Under the pieces are notes generated by a model, which worked only from the letters and a program-made list of their open reading frames with translations, ran no database searches and was not told the DNA's origin. Both the position numbers and the translations under genes were made by a program. Shown in pieces: positions 13,323 through 21,636 of a stretch of 32,435 nt of DNA. Positions within the stretch are counted from its first letter, which is position 1; the number at the start of each line of letters is the position of its first letter. The DNA is taken from assembly GCA_018895235.1 (NCBI GenBank), contig JAHIOM010000014.1, forward strand, positions 69,203-101,637, given 5' to 3'. The DNA comes from Patescibacteria group bacterium. GTDB taxonomy: Bacteria; Patescibacteriota; Minisyncoccia; Minisyncoccales; Staskawiczbacteraceae.

Positions 13323-13766
13323 TCATATTAATGTTTGGCTCTTGCGGGTATTGTCCAACGCTTCATTCACCAATCTGTCTGCTTCTTTGTTTTTGTCTCG
13401 TGAGATATATTTAAACTTTATTTTCTTAAAATCCAACCTTAGATTCCATAATTCCAAAAATAATTTTTGGATTTTCTCGTTTAAAACCTTATACTCGCCG
13501 TTGACCTGCAAAACCAAAAATTCAGAATCGCATCTTATTTCAATTTCCGTATGTTCAGCAAGTTTTTTACCAAAAAGCGCTTTGAATTTCTTCAGGGCAA
13601 AAATTACCGCCTGATATTCAGCTTCATTATTTGTTAAATTATCCCCCAGATATTCTCCGTATTTTTTCAGCTCCTGCTCTTTCTCGTTATAAATCGCAAC
13701 ACCTATTGCTGAAGGCCCCGGATTTCCCCGAGAGCCGCCGTCGGTATAAATGATAAATTTTTTCAC
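13323..13766 (-). CDS. rnhA: Ribonuclease HI family protein
   Basis: A 147-residue RNase H1-fold enzyme that cleaves RNA in RNA-DNA hybrids. The catalytic acids are visible: Asp in YTDGGSRGNPG (residues 7-17), Glu in NNEAEYQAV (about 46-54), Asp in RCDSEF (about 80) and Asp in NKEADRLVNEAL near the C-terminus. The TDGGSRGNPG start is typical of the YpdQ/archaeal-type subgroup rather than E. coli RnhA. It overlaps the stop of the recJ-like gene by 4 nt (ATGA), so it is the last gene of the pgk-recJ-rnhA operon. Its 3' 139 bp are duplicated at 8789-8927. Confidence 0.92.
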   Translation of the reverse strand: MKKFIIYTDGGSRGNPGPSAIGVAIYNEKEQELKKYGEYLGDNLTNNEAEYQAVIFALKKFKALFGKKLAEHTEIEIRCDSEFLVLQVNGEYKVLNEKIQKLFLELWNLRLDFKKIKFKYISRDKNKEADRLVNEALDNTRKSQTLI

Positions 13767-14902
13767 GGTTTGATAAAATATTTAGTTAAACATTTTTTAA
13801 ATTGTTCCAAATTCTCATTTTTAACTCTGAAACCTGATGCCGGAGGATGCCCGCCATAAGTTATCAAAAGGTTTTTGCAAGAATTCATTGCGTCAACTGA
13901 ATTTAATTCTTTGGAAACCCTTACCGAGCCGTAAGATTCGGACTCGCCCTTTTTAAATATGAAAGCCGGTTTCCCATATTTTTGAGAAAGTATTGAAGCA
14001 ACAGAGCCGGCTAAAATCAAAGGCCAGGAGGAATCTCCCTCAAATATAATTGCTTCTGTTAGTTTGGCTGCTATTTTTCTTTCAACTGCCCGGACCATTT
14101 CTTTCACCTGAAATTGTTTTTTATCGGCCCTGTCGATTAAATTTTGAGCTATTTTCTTGGCTTCTTCAAAAGAAGGGGTAATTAAAAGAAGATATACTTG
14201 GTTAATATTATCTATTATCTCACAAGTATTTAGGGCTGCAATAATTTTTTGAAGGTTGCCCCTGCTATCACCTAAAATCTCAAAGAACGCCCGCAATCCG
14301 GGCCGAAAAGTATTGGGGAAAACACTTAAACCCTCTTCAATAAAAACCTTATTATCCTCTTCTTGAGGCATCATATCTGCCAAGGTTGCCAAAGCGGTCA
14401 ATTCAAGAAAACTGTTTTTCAGATTCCCGGAAGGTTTTTCTCCCAAAAGAACCTGAGAAAGTTTAAAAATTATTCCCGCAGTCGCTAACCCCTTAAAGGG
14501 ATATTTATCACCTTTTTGTTTGGGATCAACAACAACTGATGCTTCGGGAAGACGGCCTAATATCTGATGATGGTCAATAATAACTATTTCGAATCCTCTT
14601 TTTTTAGCCAACCTTACTTCTTTAAAGTTCCCTATACCTAAATCCAAAGAAATAAGCAATGATGGTGTTATATCTTTTAATTGGTCAAGAGCTTTCTCGG
14701 TAATGCCATAGCCGTCATTTTCCCTATTGGGAAAAAAAACAGCAGAGATTTGACCGCCCAAATTCTGAATGGTTTCTTTTAATATTACAACCGAGGCAAC
14801 GCCGTCTAAATCCGCATCGCCATAAAGTATGATCTTCTCTTTGTTTTTTACGGCTTTTAAAATGCGCTTAGCGGCTTTTTTTAAGTTTTTTATTTCTGTC
14901 AT
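13763..14902 (-). CDS. RecJ-like DHH/DHHA1 single-strand exonuclease or phosphoesterase
   Basis: A 379-residue DHH-superfamily protein. Motif I is YGDADLDGVAS, further Asp-containing segments include LISLDLGIG, motif III is VIIDHHQ, and the C-terminal DHHA1 motif is YGGHPPASGF. This matches RecJ-type exonucleases that degrade single-stranded DNA 5' to 3' in recombination and repair. It is much shorter than E. coli RecJ (577 residues) and lacks room for the C-terminal OB-fold region, so activity on short nucleic acids (nanoRNase-like) is an alternative. It overlaps both pgk (upstream) and rnhA (downstream) by 4 nt, indicating translational coupling in one operon. Confidence 0.87.
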   Translation of the reverse strand: MTEIKNLKKAAKRILKAVKNKEKIILYGDADLDGVASVVILKETIQNLGGQISAVFFPNRENDGYGITEKALDQLKDITPSLLISLDLGIGNFKEVRLAKKRGFEIVIIDHHQILGRLPEASVVVDPKQKGDKYPFKGLATAGIIFKLSQVLLGEKPSGNLKNSFLELTALATLADMMPQEEDNKVFIEEGLSVFPNTFRPGLRAFFEILGDSRGNLQKIIAALNTCEIIDNINQVYLLLITPSFEEAKKIAQNLIDRADKKQFQVKEMVRAVERKIAAKLTEAIIFEGDSSWPLILAGSVASILSQKYGKPAFIFKKGESESYGSVRVSKELNSVDAMNSCKNLLITYGGHPPASGFRVKNENLEQFKKCLTKYFIKP

Positions 14903-15978
14903 CCTTTTGGTCTTAATGCCTCCAAACCAGGGAGCGGCTCTCCGGCGATAAAACTTAGCATAGCTCCTCCACCGGTTGAAACATGGTCAAATTTGGAAAT
15001 CAGGCGCTTTCTATTTAAGAATTCTATTGTTTCTCCCCCTCCGGCCACGGAAAAACAAAACCATTTTCTGGCAATTGCTTTGGCGATTTTAAAAGTTCCT
15101 TTCTGAAATTCCTCTTTTTCCGTCATTCCAAAAGGACCATTCCAAAAAATTGTCTTTGCTTTTCTAATTTTCTTTTTAAAAAGCTTTATTGTTTTTGGCC
15201 CTATATCTAATCCTTTTCCCTCGCAAATAATACTATCAACCGGTCCTATTAACTTTTCTGGATATTTAAAAACCATTCCTGTTTTTTCTATTTCTTCTTT
15301 AATTAAGCCACTTATTAAAACAAAATCAGCAACTTCTAAAATTTTATCAATAACTTTTGATTTCGTCCCTACTTTTTTCCCGCCGATCAAAGCAATCATC
15401 GGCTTTTTCGGATTTTTCAATAACCTTTCCAGATTTTGAATTTCTTTTTCGATTAAAAAACCGATGCCACATGGCAAGTACTGAGGAACCCCGACAACCG
15501 AAGCGTGAGACCTATGGCAAACGCCAAAAGCATCGTTAATATAAATATCGCCGAGCCGTGAAAGAGATTTGGCAAACTCTGGGTCGTTATCGGTTTCCTC
15601 TTTGTAAAATCTTAGATTTTCTAAAAGCAAAATTTCGGAGGGCTCTAAACCAAAAATATATTTTTCAATCTCATAACCCTTGCAGCTTGGCGTTTTTGTT
15701 ATAGAAACATCTAAGTGTTCTGATATTTCCAAAATTTCTATTAATCTTTCTTGAATTTTATCCATCTGCAACTCAGGCACCATTTCCCCCTCCGGATTCC
15801 CTAAATGGCTCATTAAGATTATTTTTGCCTTTTCTTTAAGTAAATATTTTATTGTCGGAATCGTCTGGCGGATTCTAAAATCATTTAAAATGTTCCCTTG
15901 CTCGTCTAAGGGAACATTGAAATCACATCTTACCAAAACCCGTTTGTTTTTAACATTAAAATCGCGAACGGTTTTCAT
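14899..15978 (-). CDS. pgk: Phosphoglycerate kinase
   Basis: A 359-residue phosphoglycerate kinase, which transfers phosphate from 1,3-bisphosphoglycerate to ADP in glycolysis. Recognised segments are RCDFNVPLDEQG (residues 18-29), MSHLGNPEGE, LLLENLRFYKEE, FGVCHRSHASVVG, the nucleotide-site WNGPFGMTEKEEF and the C-terminal STGGGAMLSFIAGEPLPGLEAL. It is shorter than the usual ~390 residues and has altered motifs: GGKKVGTKSKV where GGAKVSDK-type is usual, and AGGGETIEF where GGGD is typical, as seen in divergent CPR enzymes. It is the first gene of the operon with recJ-like and rnhA. A small AATACT-C-AGTATT palindrome lies just upstream of its start. Confidence 0.95.
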   Translation of the reverse strand: MKTVRDFNVKNKRVLVRCDFNVPLDEQGNILNDFRIRQTIPTIKYLLKEKAKIILMSHLGNPEGEMVPELQMDKIQERLIEILEISEHLDVSITKTPSCKGYEIEKYIFGLEPSEILLLENLRFYKEETDNDPEFAKSLSRLGDIYINDAFGVCHRSHASVVGVPQYLPCGIGFLIEKEIQNLERLLKNPKKPMIALIGGKKVGTKSKVIDKILEVADFVLISGLIKEEIEKTGMVFKYPEKLIGPVDSIICEGKGLDIGPKTIKLFKKKIRKAKTIFWNGPFGMTEKEEFQKGTFKIAKAIARKWFCFSVAGGGETIEFLNRKRLISKFDHVSTGGGAMLSFIAGEPLPGLEALRPKG

Positions 15979-16001
15979 TATTTTTAATACTGAGTATTAT
16001 T

Positions 16002-17888
16002 CTAAAATTTTACTGTTTCCCCCGGCTTTATCTCTCCTTTTTTTGTCTTGTCTTCTATTGTCTCGCTCTCTTTTTTAGGATTTTCTTCTTTTCCTTCTTC
16101 TTCTTTTTTCTCAAGCCCCGTTAGAGGCTTAATAACCATACCCTGAGGTTTTTTCTCAGACCTCTCAGCCTCTAACGGGGCAAGCGATTCTTCTAGGGCT
16201 TTTCTTAATTCTGCTATATCCACCTCTTTTCTTTTTGGTTTTTCTTTCTCAATCTTTTTTCTCGGGTACGAAAAAGGAACTGCTTCTTTCCCAAACGCCT
16301 CTTTCAGAGAAATCATTGGTTTTTCTACTGCTCTTTCTCTTTGATTAAATTCCATCCTAGAAGGACTATCCTCACGGGGTTTTGTTGGGTTTATTCTGTT
16401 AAATTGTTCGTCTCGGCGAACACCACCTGGGCTCCCTTCGGGACGAGATTTAGCTGGATGAATTTTTTTAAGGCAGTTCTTGCAATAAACCGGCCTTCCT
16501 TTTTCCGGCTGGAAAACAACTTTTGTAGGTTTGCCGCAAGAAGAACACTGGGCGTCATAAAGGGTTGGTGCTTCTGAATGAGCTCTAGCAACCGGCTTCT
16601 GCTGCTGTTGTTCCGCTAAACCTGTCCAACGTCTGATTTTGTCTTCAACTATCTCTCTTTTGACGCTATACCTTTCCCGGCTGGCTTTGATAATTTTTTC
16701 CCTATTGGATTCTTCTTCTACGGGAAGCGGCGGCAGAGTTTCTGCTGAAAAAGGACGGCCAGCCATTCCATCAATCATTAATTTCAAATAAATATTATAT
16801 TTAGTTAAACTAACCAAATCCTGGGCGGTAAAATCCGGCATAAACTCTCTTTCCAAAAACTCGGCGTCTTCGGCTCCTATTCGGAAAAGAATCAAGGTTC
16901 CGACATTGCCGAAAACAGCGTCTCTTACCTCTTCTTCCATTTGAGTGATGTATTGATGTCCTAAAGTTAGACTTAATCGATATTTTCTGGCTTCAGATAG
17001 AATGTTGGCAAAAGACATGGTAGCAAAGTTTTGGAATTCATCAACATAGAGATAAAAGTCCCTTCTTTTTTCCTCGGGAATATCCACTCTCGACATTACC
17101 GCTAATTGAATTTTTGTGATTAAGAGGGCTCCTAAAAGCCTTGAATTGTCTTCCCCTATTCTTCCCTTAGATAAGTTGAGAATTAATATCTTTCCCTCGT
17201 CCATAATCTTTCTCATATCAATAGTTGATTTTACCTGGCCGACTATGTTTCTAATTAATGGATTTGAAACGAATTGGCCGACTTTATTTTGAATAGCAGC
17301 TGTTGCTTCTATTTCGTAACGCTGAGTATAACGGGCGTATTCATTAACCCAGAATGACTTAATTACCGGATCTGTTACTTTAGCCACCACCTTCTCCCGA
17401 TATTCGACATCTGCCAGCATCCTGTTAACGCCCAAAATAGTTGATTCGGGGTATTCGAGAAGGGCCAAAATAGTATTATTTAAAATATATTCCATTCTGG
17501 CTGACCAAACGTCGGGCCAAACCTTTTTAAAAACACCCATTAACCCGCCCGCCACTAAATGGCGGTATCTGAAATCAACTTGTTCCATCACGTTGAAGGC
17601 GATCGGGAAATCAATATCAGCCGGATTAAAATAAACCACATCGTTTACTCTTTTTGAAGGAATAAAATCCAATAATCCTTCAGATGCCTCACCGTGAGGA
17701 TCAACAAAAGCCATCCCATTGCCTTTTTTAATATCTTGAATAGCCATATTCTCCAAAAGAACCGTCTTACCCATGCCGGTTTTACCAATAACATAAACGT
17801 GCCGCCTTCTATCATCGAGCTTTATTCCAAATTTTTTTCTTTGGTTGCGAAAGGTTGTTTCGCCTAAAAGAGTTATTTCTTCTTTCAT
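16002..17888 (-). CDS. Type IV secretion VirD4/TraG-like ATPase with C-terminal zinc ribbon
   Basis: A 628-residue AAA-like DNA/protein translocation ATPase of the VirD4/TraG/HerA group. Walker A is GKTGMGKTVLL (about residues 36-45), followed by FVDPHGEASEGLLDFIP; Walker B is FYLYVDEFQNFAT (about 278-290), then SEARKYRLSLTLGHQYITQM typical of TraG C-terminal domains. At about residues 445-475 there is a CSSCGKPTKVV...YCKNC zinc ribbon, followed by a ~150-residue low-complexity charged tail. No N-terminal membrane helices are present, so it probably docks onto the membrane protein encoded just upstream. It is likely part of a CPR type IV pilus/secretion or DNA-transfer apparatus; no VirB4 or relaxase is in the window. 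Confidence 0.82.
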   Translation of the reverse strand: MKEEITLLGETTFRNQRKKFGIKLDDRRRHVYVIGKTGMGKTVLLENMAIQDIKKGNGMAFVDPHGEASEGLLDFIPSKRVNDVVYFNPADIDFPIAFNVMEQVDFRYRHLVAGGLMGVFKKVWPDVWSARMEYILNNTILALLEYPESTILGVNRMLADVEYREKVVAKVTDPVIKSFWVNEYARYTQRYEIEATAAIQNKVGQFVSNPLIRNIVGQVKSTIDMRKIMDEGKILILNLSKGRIGEDNSRLLGALLITKIQLAVMSRVDIPEEKRRDFYLYVDEFQNFATMSFANILSEARKYRLSLTLGHQYITQMEEEVRDAVFGNVGTLILFRIGAEDAEFLEREFMPDFTAQDLVSLTKYNIYLKLMIDGMAGRPFSAETLPPLPVEEESNREKIIKASRERYSVKREIVEDKIRRWTGLAEQQQQKPVARAHSEAPTLYDAQCSSCGKPTKVVFQPEKGRPVYCKNCLKKIHPAKSRPEGSPGGVRRDEQFNRINPTKPREDSPSRMEFNQRERAVEKPMISLKEAFGKEAVPFSYPRKKIEKEKPKRKEVDIAELRKALEESLAPLEAERSEKKPQGMVIKPLTGLEKKEEEGKEENPKKESETIEDKTKKGEIKPGETVKF

Positions 17889-17989
17889 AAAAATAATGCC
17901 AATATGCTAATTCAATGCTAATTTCGCGAATTGCGAATCGATTCGTAATTTGTAGATTGGCATATTATTTGTAGATTAGCATCATGTTG
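17889..17989. repeat. Spacer with nested inverted repeats
   Basis: The spacer contains CGAATCGATTCG, a perfect 12-bp palindrome (17934-17945), flanked by ATGCCAAT/ATTGGCAT and several TGCTAAT/ATTAGCA copies in inverted order. It looks like an interspersed palindromic repeat inserted between the two T4SS-like genes. It would fold in the mRNA. Confidence 0.6.
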
Positions 17990-19378
17990 TTATTCTACTG
18001 GTAAATCAGGCGGCGGGCCACCCTTCTTGGCTTCTACCCGGGTTACTGTAGGGATACTGATTCCGCTAATTTTAGTGGGAAAATGAAAAAGAGTAGCTAA
18101 TTCCTCGGTGTTAAAAATAGGGCATAGTTCCAGCAAATCTGGAAATAGCGGCGGGAATCTCAAAACATAATAAATAAAAAGCTTTTTTTGCCTTAAAAAC
18201 TTTCTTCTTGCCCGCCAAATATAGTGAATTTTTGACCTTGTTTTTAATGAGAAACGAAAATGATTTAAATTCTGGGCTGCAAAATGCATAAAATAGGCCC
18301 TAACAATTTTTCCATGAGGACCGTGAAAAGCATCTCTTTTGGCTAAATAAAGACCCCTGATACTAGTTTTAAAAGCTAATTTTTTAATTTTTTCTTCAAT
18401 TGCTGCAAGAATTTCTCTTTCTCCTGGCGTGAGAATCATTTCTTTTTCTCCCTCTTCGGAACGAGCCGGAGACAGAAATTTTTCTTCCCCTTCTTTTGGC
18501 GGAGAAAAAAGTCCAAAAGCTATCGCGCTAATTACCTCTTGAATATACTCCACAAAAGACTTGGTTTTCTTTTCCGGCCTTCTGGAAAGTTTGGCGATTA
18601 GTTTTTTCGCCTCCTCTCTCCAAGGAATATCTACGTCAGCAACAGGTGTGGTTATCATTTGGAACCAAACTTGCTCCCCCGGCCCTACTCTGGCCATATC
18701 CTCAAGCAAAGAAACAATAGGATCAATTCTTTTTTCTTCTTGAGATATTCTTTCACCTTGAGGTTCAAAAAACTTTGAATATGTCTTAATGGGATAACTG
18801 TTTTCCCGACCTAAAATATAATCCTCTCCATAAAGATCCCAATCTTCGTTGGGAATGTTCTGAGGAACATTTTTGGTATAATCAGCCGCTGGTGTAATCT
18901 CTAATTCTGGGTAATGCGAATAAAGAACCGATTCAATAACATGACGATGGTCGGTTGAACATCTGATATAAAAGTGAATTTCCCCCTCAATGCTTGCTAT
19001 TTCCCAAGAACACCAATATGGACCCAATGGCAATTCTCCTTCGCACCATATTTCCCTCCAATTTGGTTTATCAACAATACTCCAAATAACGCTAAAAACA
19101 TCTTCCATCGCAGAAAGAGGGGCTAAAACTTCTTTTGGAGGAATAAGCTCTAACATCACCCATTTGTTTTTTGGATACCAAAAATCCCATCCTACCCACC
19201 ACAGATAAAGGCTTTGCAAACGATAGGCTAAAATAAGGGGGGCTAGCAACCACCACCAGACCCTTAATACGGGAACGGCAAAAACAACTGCCAGCAAAAT
19301 CAGCCACCAAAAGGGAGTCCAGATGATTTTCTTCGGCGCTTCCAACCACCAAAAAAGGTCAACAAATTTCATAAGCAA
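17990..19378 (-). CDS. Trp-rich membrane protein of the T4SS-like operon
   Basis: A 462-residue protein with a hydrophobic, Trp-rich N-terminus (two membrane segments within the first ~65 residues, such as WTPFWWLILLAVVFAVPVL and WWWLLAPLILAY) and a large soluble domain of about 400 residues, presumably cytoplasmic. It is not a characterised family to my knowledge, but its position directly before a VirD4/TraG-like ATPase recalls conserved CPR pairs. A role as membrane platform for the ATPase is inference. The track starts at TTG (19378); ATG at 19372 is the more likely start. No Shine-Dalgarno is visible. It is separated by 18 nt from the small membrane protein upstream. Confidence 0.7.
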   Translation of the reverse strand: MLMKFVDLFWWLEAPKKIIWTPFWWLILLAVVFAVPVLRVWWWLLAPLILAYRLQSLYLWWVGWDFWYPKNKWVMLELIPPKEVLAPLSAMEDVFSVIWSIVDKPNWREIWCEGELPLGPYWCSWEIASIEGEIHFYIRCSTDHRHVIESVLYSHYPELEITPAADYTKNVPQNIPNEDWDLYGEDYILGRENSYPIKTYSKFFEPQGERISQEEKRIDPIVSLLEDMARVGPGEQVWFQMITTPVADVDIPWREEAKKLIAKLSRRPEKKTKSFVEYIQEVISAIAFGLFSPPKEGEEKFLSPARSEEGEKEMILTPGEREILAAIEEKIKKLAFKTSIRGLYLAKRDAFHGPHGKIVRAYFMHFAAQNLNHFRFSLKTRSKIHYIWRARRKFLRQKKLFIYYVLRFPPLFPDLLELCPIFNTEELATLFHFPTKISGISIPTVTRVEAKKGGPPPDLPVE

Positions 19379-19396
19379 TAAATAAATATAATGTAA

Positions 19397-19606
19397 TTAA
19401 AAAAGCTGGGGTATATATTCCAGCAAAAGTGAAAACGCGATTACTACTAAAAAACCGACTATAAAAAACTTAAACGTATAAAGCAGCGGAACTATTAAAT
19501 AAGTAAACCTGGCCTGATGCCAGTAATAGGTCAGGCCAAAAAATATTGCGTAAAAAACAATTGTTAATAAAAAAAGTATCTTTATTAACAAGAGAAAGTA
19601 TATCAT
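19397..19606 (-). CDS. Small two-helix membrane protein
   Basis: A 69-residue protein consisting almost entirely of two predicted membrane helices (about residues 5-27 and 40-65) joined by a short loop with HQARFTY. No family is recognised. It is the first gene of the operon with the Trp-rich protein and the VirD4-like ATPase, with AAGGA just before the ATG and a promoter about 20 nt upstream. Its size and topology recall the small hydrophobic VirB2/VirB3-like or pilin-like subunits of type IV systems, but no sequence motif supports that. Confidence 0.65.
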   Translation of the reverse strand: MIYFLLLIKILFLLTIVFYAIFFGLTYYWHQARFTYLIVPLLYTFKFFIVGFLVVIAFSLLLEYIPQLF

Positions 19607-19621
19607 AATCCTTATTCTTGT

Positions 19622-19651
19622 ATTATACTACGCGGTTTGGGTTTTTCTCAA
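19622..19651 (-). promoter_or_regulatory. Promoter of the T4SS-like operon
   Basis: On the minus strand TTGAGA (19646-19651) and TATAAT (19622-19627) are 18 bp apart. The -35 region lies inside the last codons of the sigma4/HARE-HTH gene, with the start about 10 nt before the small membrane gene. Confidence 0.7.
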
Positions 19652-20656
19652 GATATATTTCCCTTGCTCGTCTTTCAAAAAATATTTCTTGTCGTTCAAA
19701 TTCATTAGAACGGTGTTTTTCGCCACGAGACGTTGGGAAAGCACTCTTTCAATGAGCTTATCTTTTGCTACGGGTCCGCTGTTCTCTTTCATAATATTAA
19801 TAAGAACATCTTTAACGGTCCCTGGGTTGTACCCCCATGATTTTAAAGCGTATGTACCTCTTCCCACCAAAACAAATCTTTGGTCTTTTATTAATTCATT
19901 ATGAACGGTCTGAGGAAGAGTTTTCTTATTCGGCAAGTTATAGTTAAACTTATCAATAAGACCAGCCACCTTAGTGAAGTGAAGCGGTTTTTCCTCTTTT
20001 TTAAACACCAAGAAAGCCCTATCCCTTACTCCTCTTGGGTTAATTTCCGGCCATTCAACTAAACCTATTTTTTCTTCGTTGTTTTCTTTAATGTTTTTTG
20101 ACACTTCAAGATAAGATAAAAGGGCATTAGTATTTAAATTATATTTAGAGCTAAAATTGGTTAAAAAATCTTTCTTGGCCAAAAGATTATTGTCTTTTTT
20201 GAGACCGGCAACAAAAGAAGATAAATTTTTCTTAATGGTCTGTTCGCCGTCTGGCAAGATTGTCCAAAAAGAATAAAAATCTCTTTTTTCGCAAACGCGG
20301 GAAAATTGCTCTCCCAAGCTTAGTAAAAACAAAATATAGGGTTGAAAATTATCTCCACCCAAATCCGCTAAAACCAGGTCTTCCCTTTTAAAATTGCCGC
20401 TGTTTTTAAAATAAGTTAAAAATTCTTTAAATAGTTTATCTAAAGTTTCTTTCTTTTGATTTTTAATATGGGAAAAACCCGTTGCCTCTATCTGGCGCAC
20501 TCTTTCTCGGGTAAGGTTTATGCTGCTGCCGATTGATTCCAATGTTTCTCTTTCTTTTTGGCCTATGCCAAAACGCCGGCTGAAAACTTCTTTTGTTTTG
20601 GCCGGAAGATCCTTTATTAAAGAGGAATATGTTTGTGAATAGTTGGTTTTTGACAT
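19628..20656 (-). CDS. Sigma-70 region 4-like protein fused to HARE-HTH-like domains
   Basis: A 342-residue probable transcription factor. Residues ~20-65 resemble sigma-70 region 4, with ESIGSSINLTRERVRQIEATGFSHIK matching the conserved -35-binding helix-turn-helix. There is no sigma region 2, so it cannot be an ordinary sigma factor. Residues ~215-275 (FLVFKKEEKPLHFTKVAGLI ... DQRFVLVGRGTYAL) match the HARE-HTH fold, also found in the RNA polymerase delta subunit, and a second winged-helix-like unit follows to the C-terminus (VKDVLINIMKENSGPVAKDKLIERVL ... YFLKDEQGKYIL). It likely binds RNA polymerase or promoter DNA. It has its own promoter after secF and its 3' end overlaps the T4SS promoter. 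Confidence 0.8.
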   Translation of the reverse strand: MSKTNYSQTYSSLIKDLPAKTKEVFSRRFGIGQKERETLESIGSSINLTRERVRQIEATGFSHIKNQKKETLDKLFKEFLTYFKNSGNFKREDLVLADLGGDNFQPYILFLLSLGEQFSRVCEKRDFYSFWTILPDGEQTIKKNLSSFVAGLKKDNNLLAKKDFLTNFSSKYNLNTNALLSYLEVSKNIKENNEEKIGLVEWPEINPRGVRDRAFLVFKKEEKPLHFTKVAGLIDKFNYNLPNKKTLPQTVHNELIKDQRFVLVGRGTYALKSWGYNPGTVKDVLINIMKENSGPVAKDKLIERVLSQRLVAKNTVLMNLNDKKYFLKDEQGKYILRKTQTA

Positions 20657-20688
20657 AAAAATAAAGGTTTTATTAATTGTTATTGTCT

Positions 20689-20717
20689 ATTTTGCCATAT
20701 TAAATATAAGCTGTCAA
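20689..20717 (-). promoter_or_regulatory. Promoter of the sigma4/HARE-HTH gene
   Basis: On the minus strand TTGACA (20712-20717) and CAAAAT (20689-20694) are 17 bp apart, immediately after the secF stop codon, with a ~30-nt leader to the ATG. Confidence 0.7.
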
Positions 20718-20718
20718 G

Positions 20719-21621
20719 TTAAATATTCGGGGACTTTCGCTCTTTCCATTTCAGCCAAGTAACCAACAGGGGCGCTGCTAAAAATAAGGAAGAATAGGTT
20801 CCCGCCACAATTCCCACAATTAAAGTTAAAGAAAAGTATTTAAGGGTTTCTCCTCCCAATAAAAATATCGCAAAAAGCACTAAAAGCGTACAGGTTCCCG
20901 TGCTAAGCGATCTGAAAATTGTTTCATTAAGACTTTTGTTAACCAGCTCCTTAAAATCATCACCCCTTCTTTTTAAAAGACTTTCTCTCACCCTGTCAAA
21001 GATAATAACTTTATCGTTTATAGTGTAGCCCAAGATGGTAAGCAGGGCCGTGATAACGGGAATGTTAAACTGAGCGTTATAATATTTTCCCAAAATCGCA
21101 AAGAAACCAATAGTTAATAAAACATCGAAAGTAAGGGCAATAATTGAAATTACGCCGTACTGCCAGCTTGAAAGAGGCCAAGAAACATTCTTAAAAGCAA
21201 TACTGATATAAACAAGAAGAACTATTAAAGAAACGACTACTAAAACAATGGTCTTTTCTCTTAATTCCCTGCCTATTGTGGGACCTATGTTTTCAAATCC
21301 CTTTTCTTCAAGGTTAGAAAGCTCTTGGAGTTGAGAAACAATTTTTTGATGGGTCTCGCTGTCAATTTCTTTTGTTTTAATTACAACCTCTCTTTCCCCT
21401 CTTGGTTGAATAATTATCTCCCCCAGTTCAAGATTATTTATTTTCTCTTGAATTAATTGGTTTGAGGGCCGATTTTCAAACTCAACTTCCAAAATACTGC
21501 CACCTGTAAAATCAATCCCGAATTTCAAACCGAAAGAGAGCAAGCAGACAACAGCTAACACTAAAAGCAAAAGAGAAAGAAGATAATAAATTTTTGTTAT
21601 TTTTAGAAACTGTATGTTCAT
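20719..21621 (-). CDS. secF: Protein translocase subunit SecF
   Basis: A 300-residue RND-type protein with six membrane segments. The family signature GLKFGIDFTGGSILEVEF occurs after helix 1 (about residues 31-47), followed by a periplasmic domain with REVVIKTKE, then ENIGPTIGRELREK before helix 2 and LTILGYTINDKVIIFDRVRE (the conserved SecF D-R-x-RE motif) in helices 4-5. With SecD it uses the proton gradient to help release secreted proteins from the translocon. Length is normal. It lies 15 nt after secD on the same strand and is co-transcribed with it. Confidence 0.96.
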   Translation of the reverse strand: MNIQFLKITKIYYLLSLLLLVLAVVCLLSFGLKFGIDFTGGSILEVEFENRPSNQLIQEKINNLELGEIIIQPRGEREVVIKTKEIDSETHQKIVSQLQELSNLEEKGFENIGPTIGRELREKTIVLVVVSLIVLLVYISIAFKNVSWPLSSWQYGVISIIALTFDVLLTIGFFAILGKYYNAQFNIPVITALLTILGYTINDKVIIFDRVRESLLKRRGDDFKELVNKSLNETIFRSLSTGTCTLLVLFAIFLLGGETLKYFSLTLIVGIVAGTYSSLFLAAPLLVTWLKWKERKSPNI

Positions 21622-21636
21622 GCTTTTTTTATCTTT

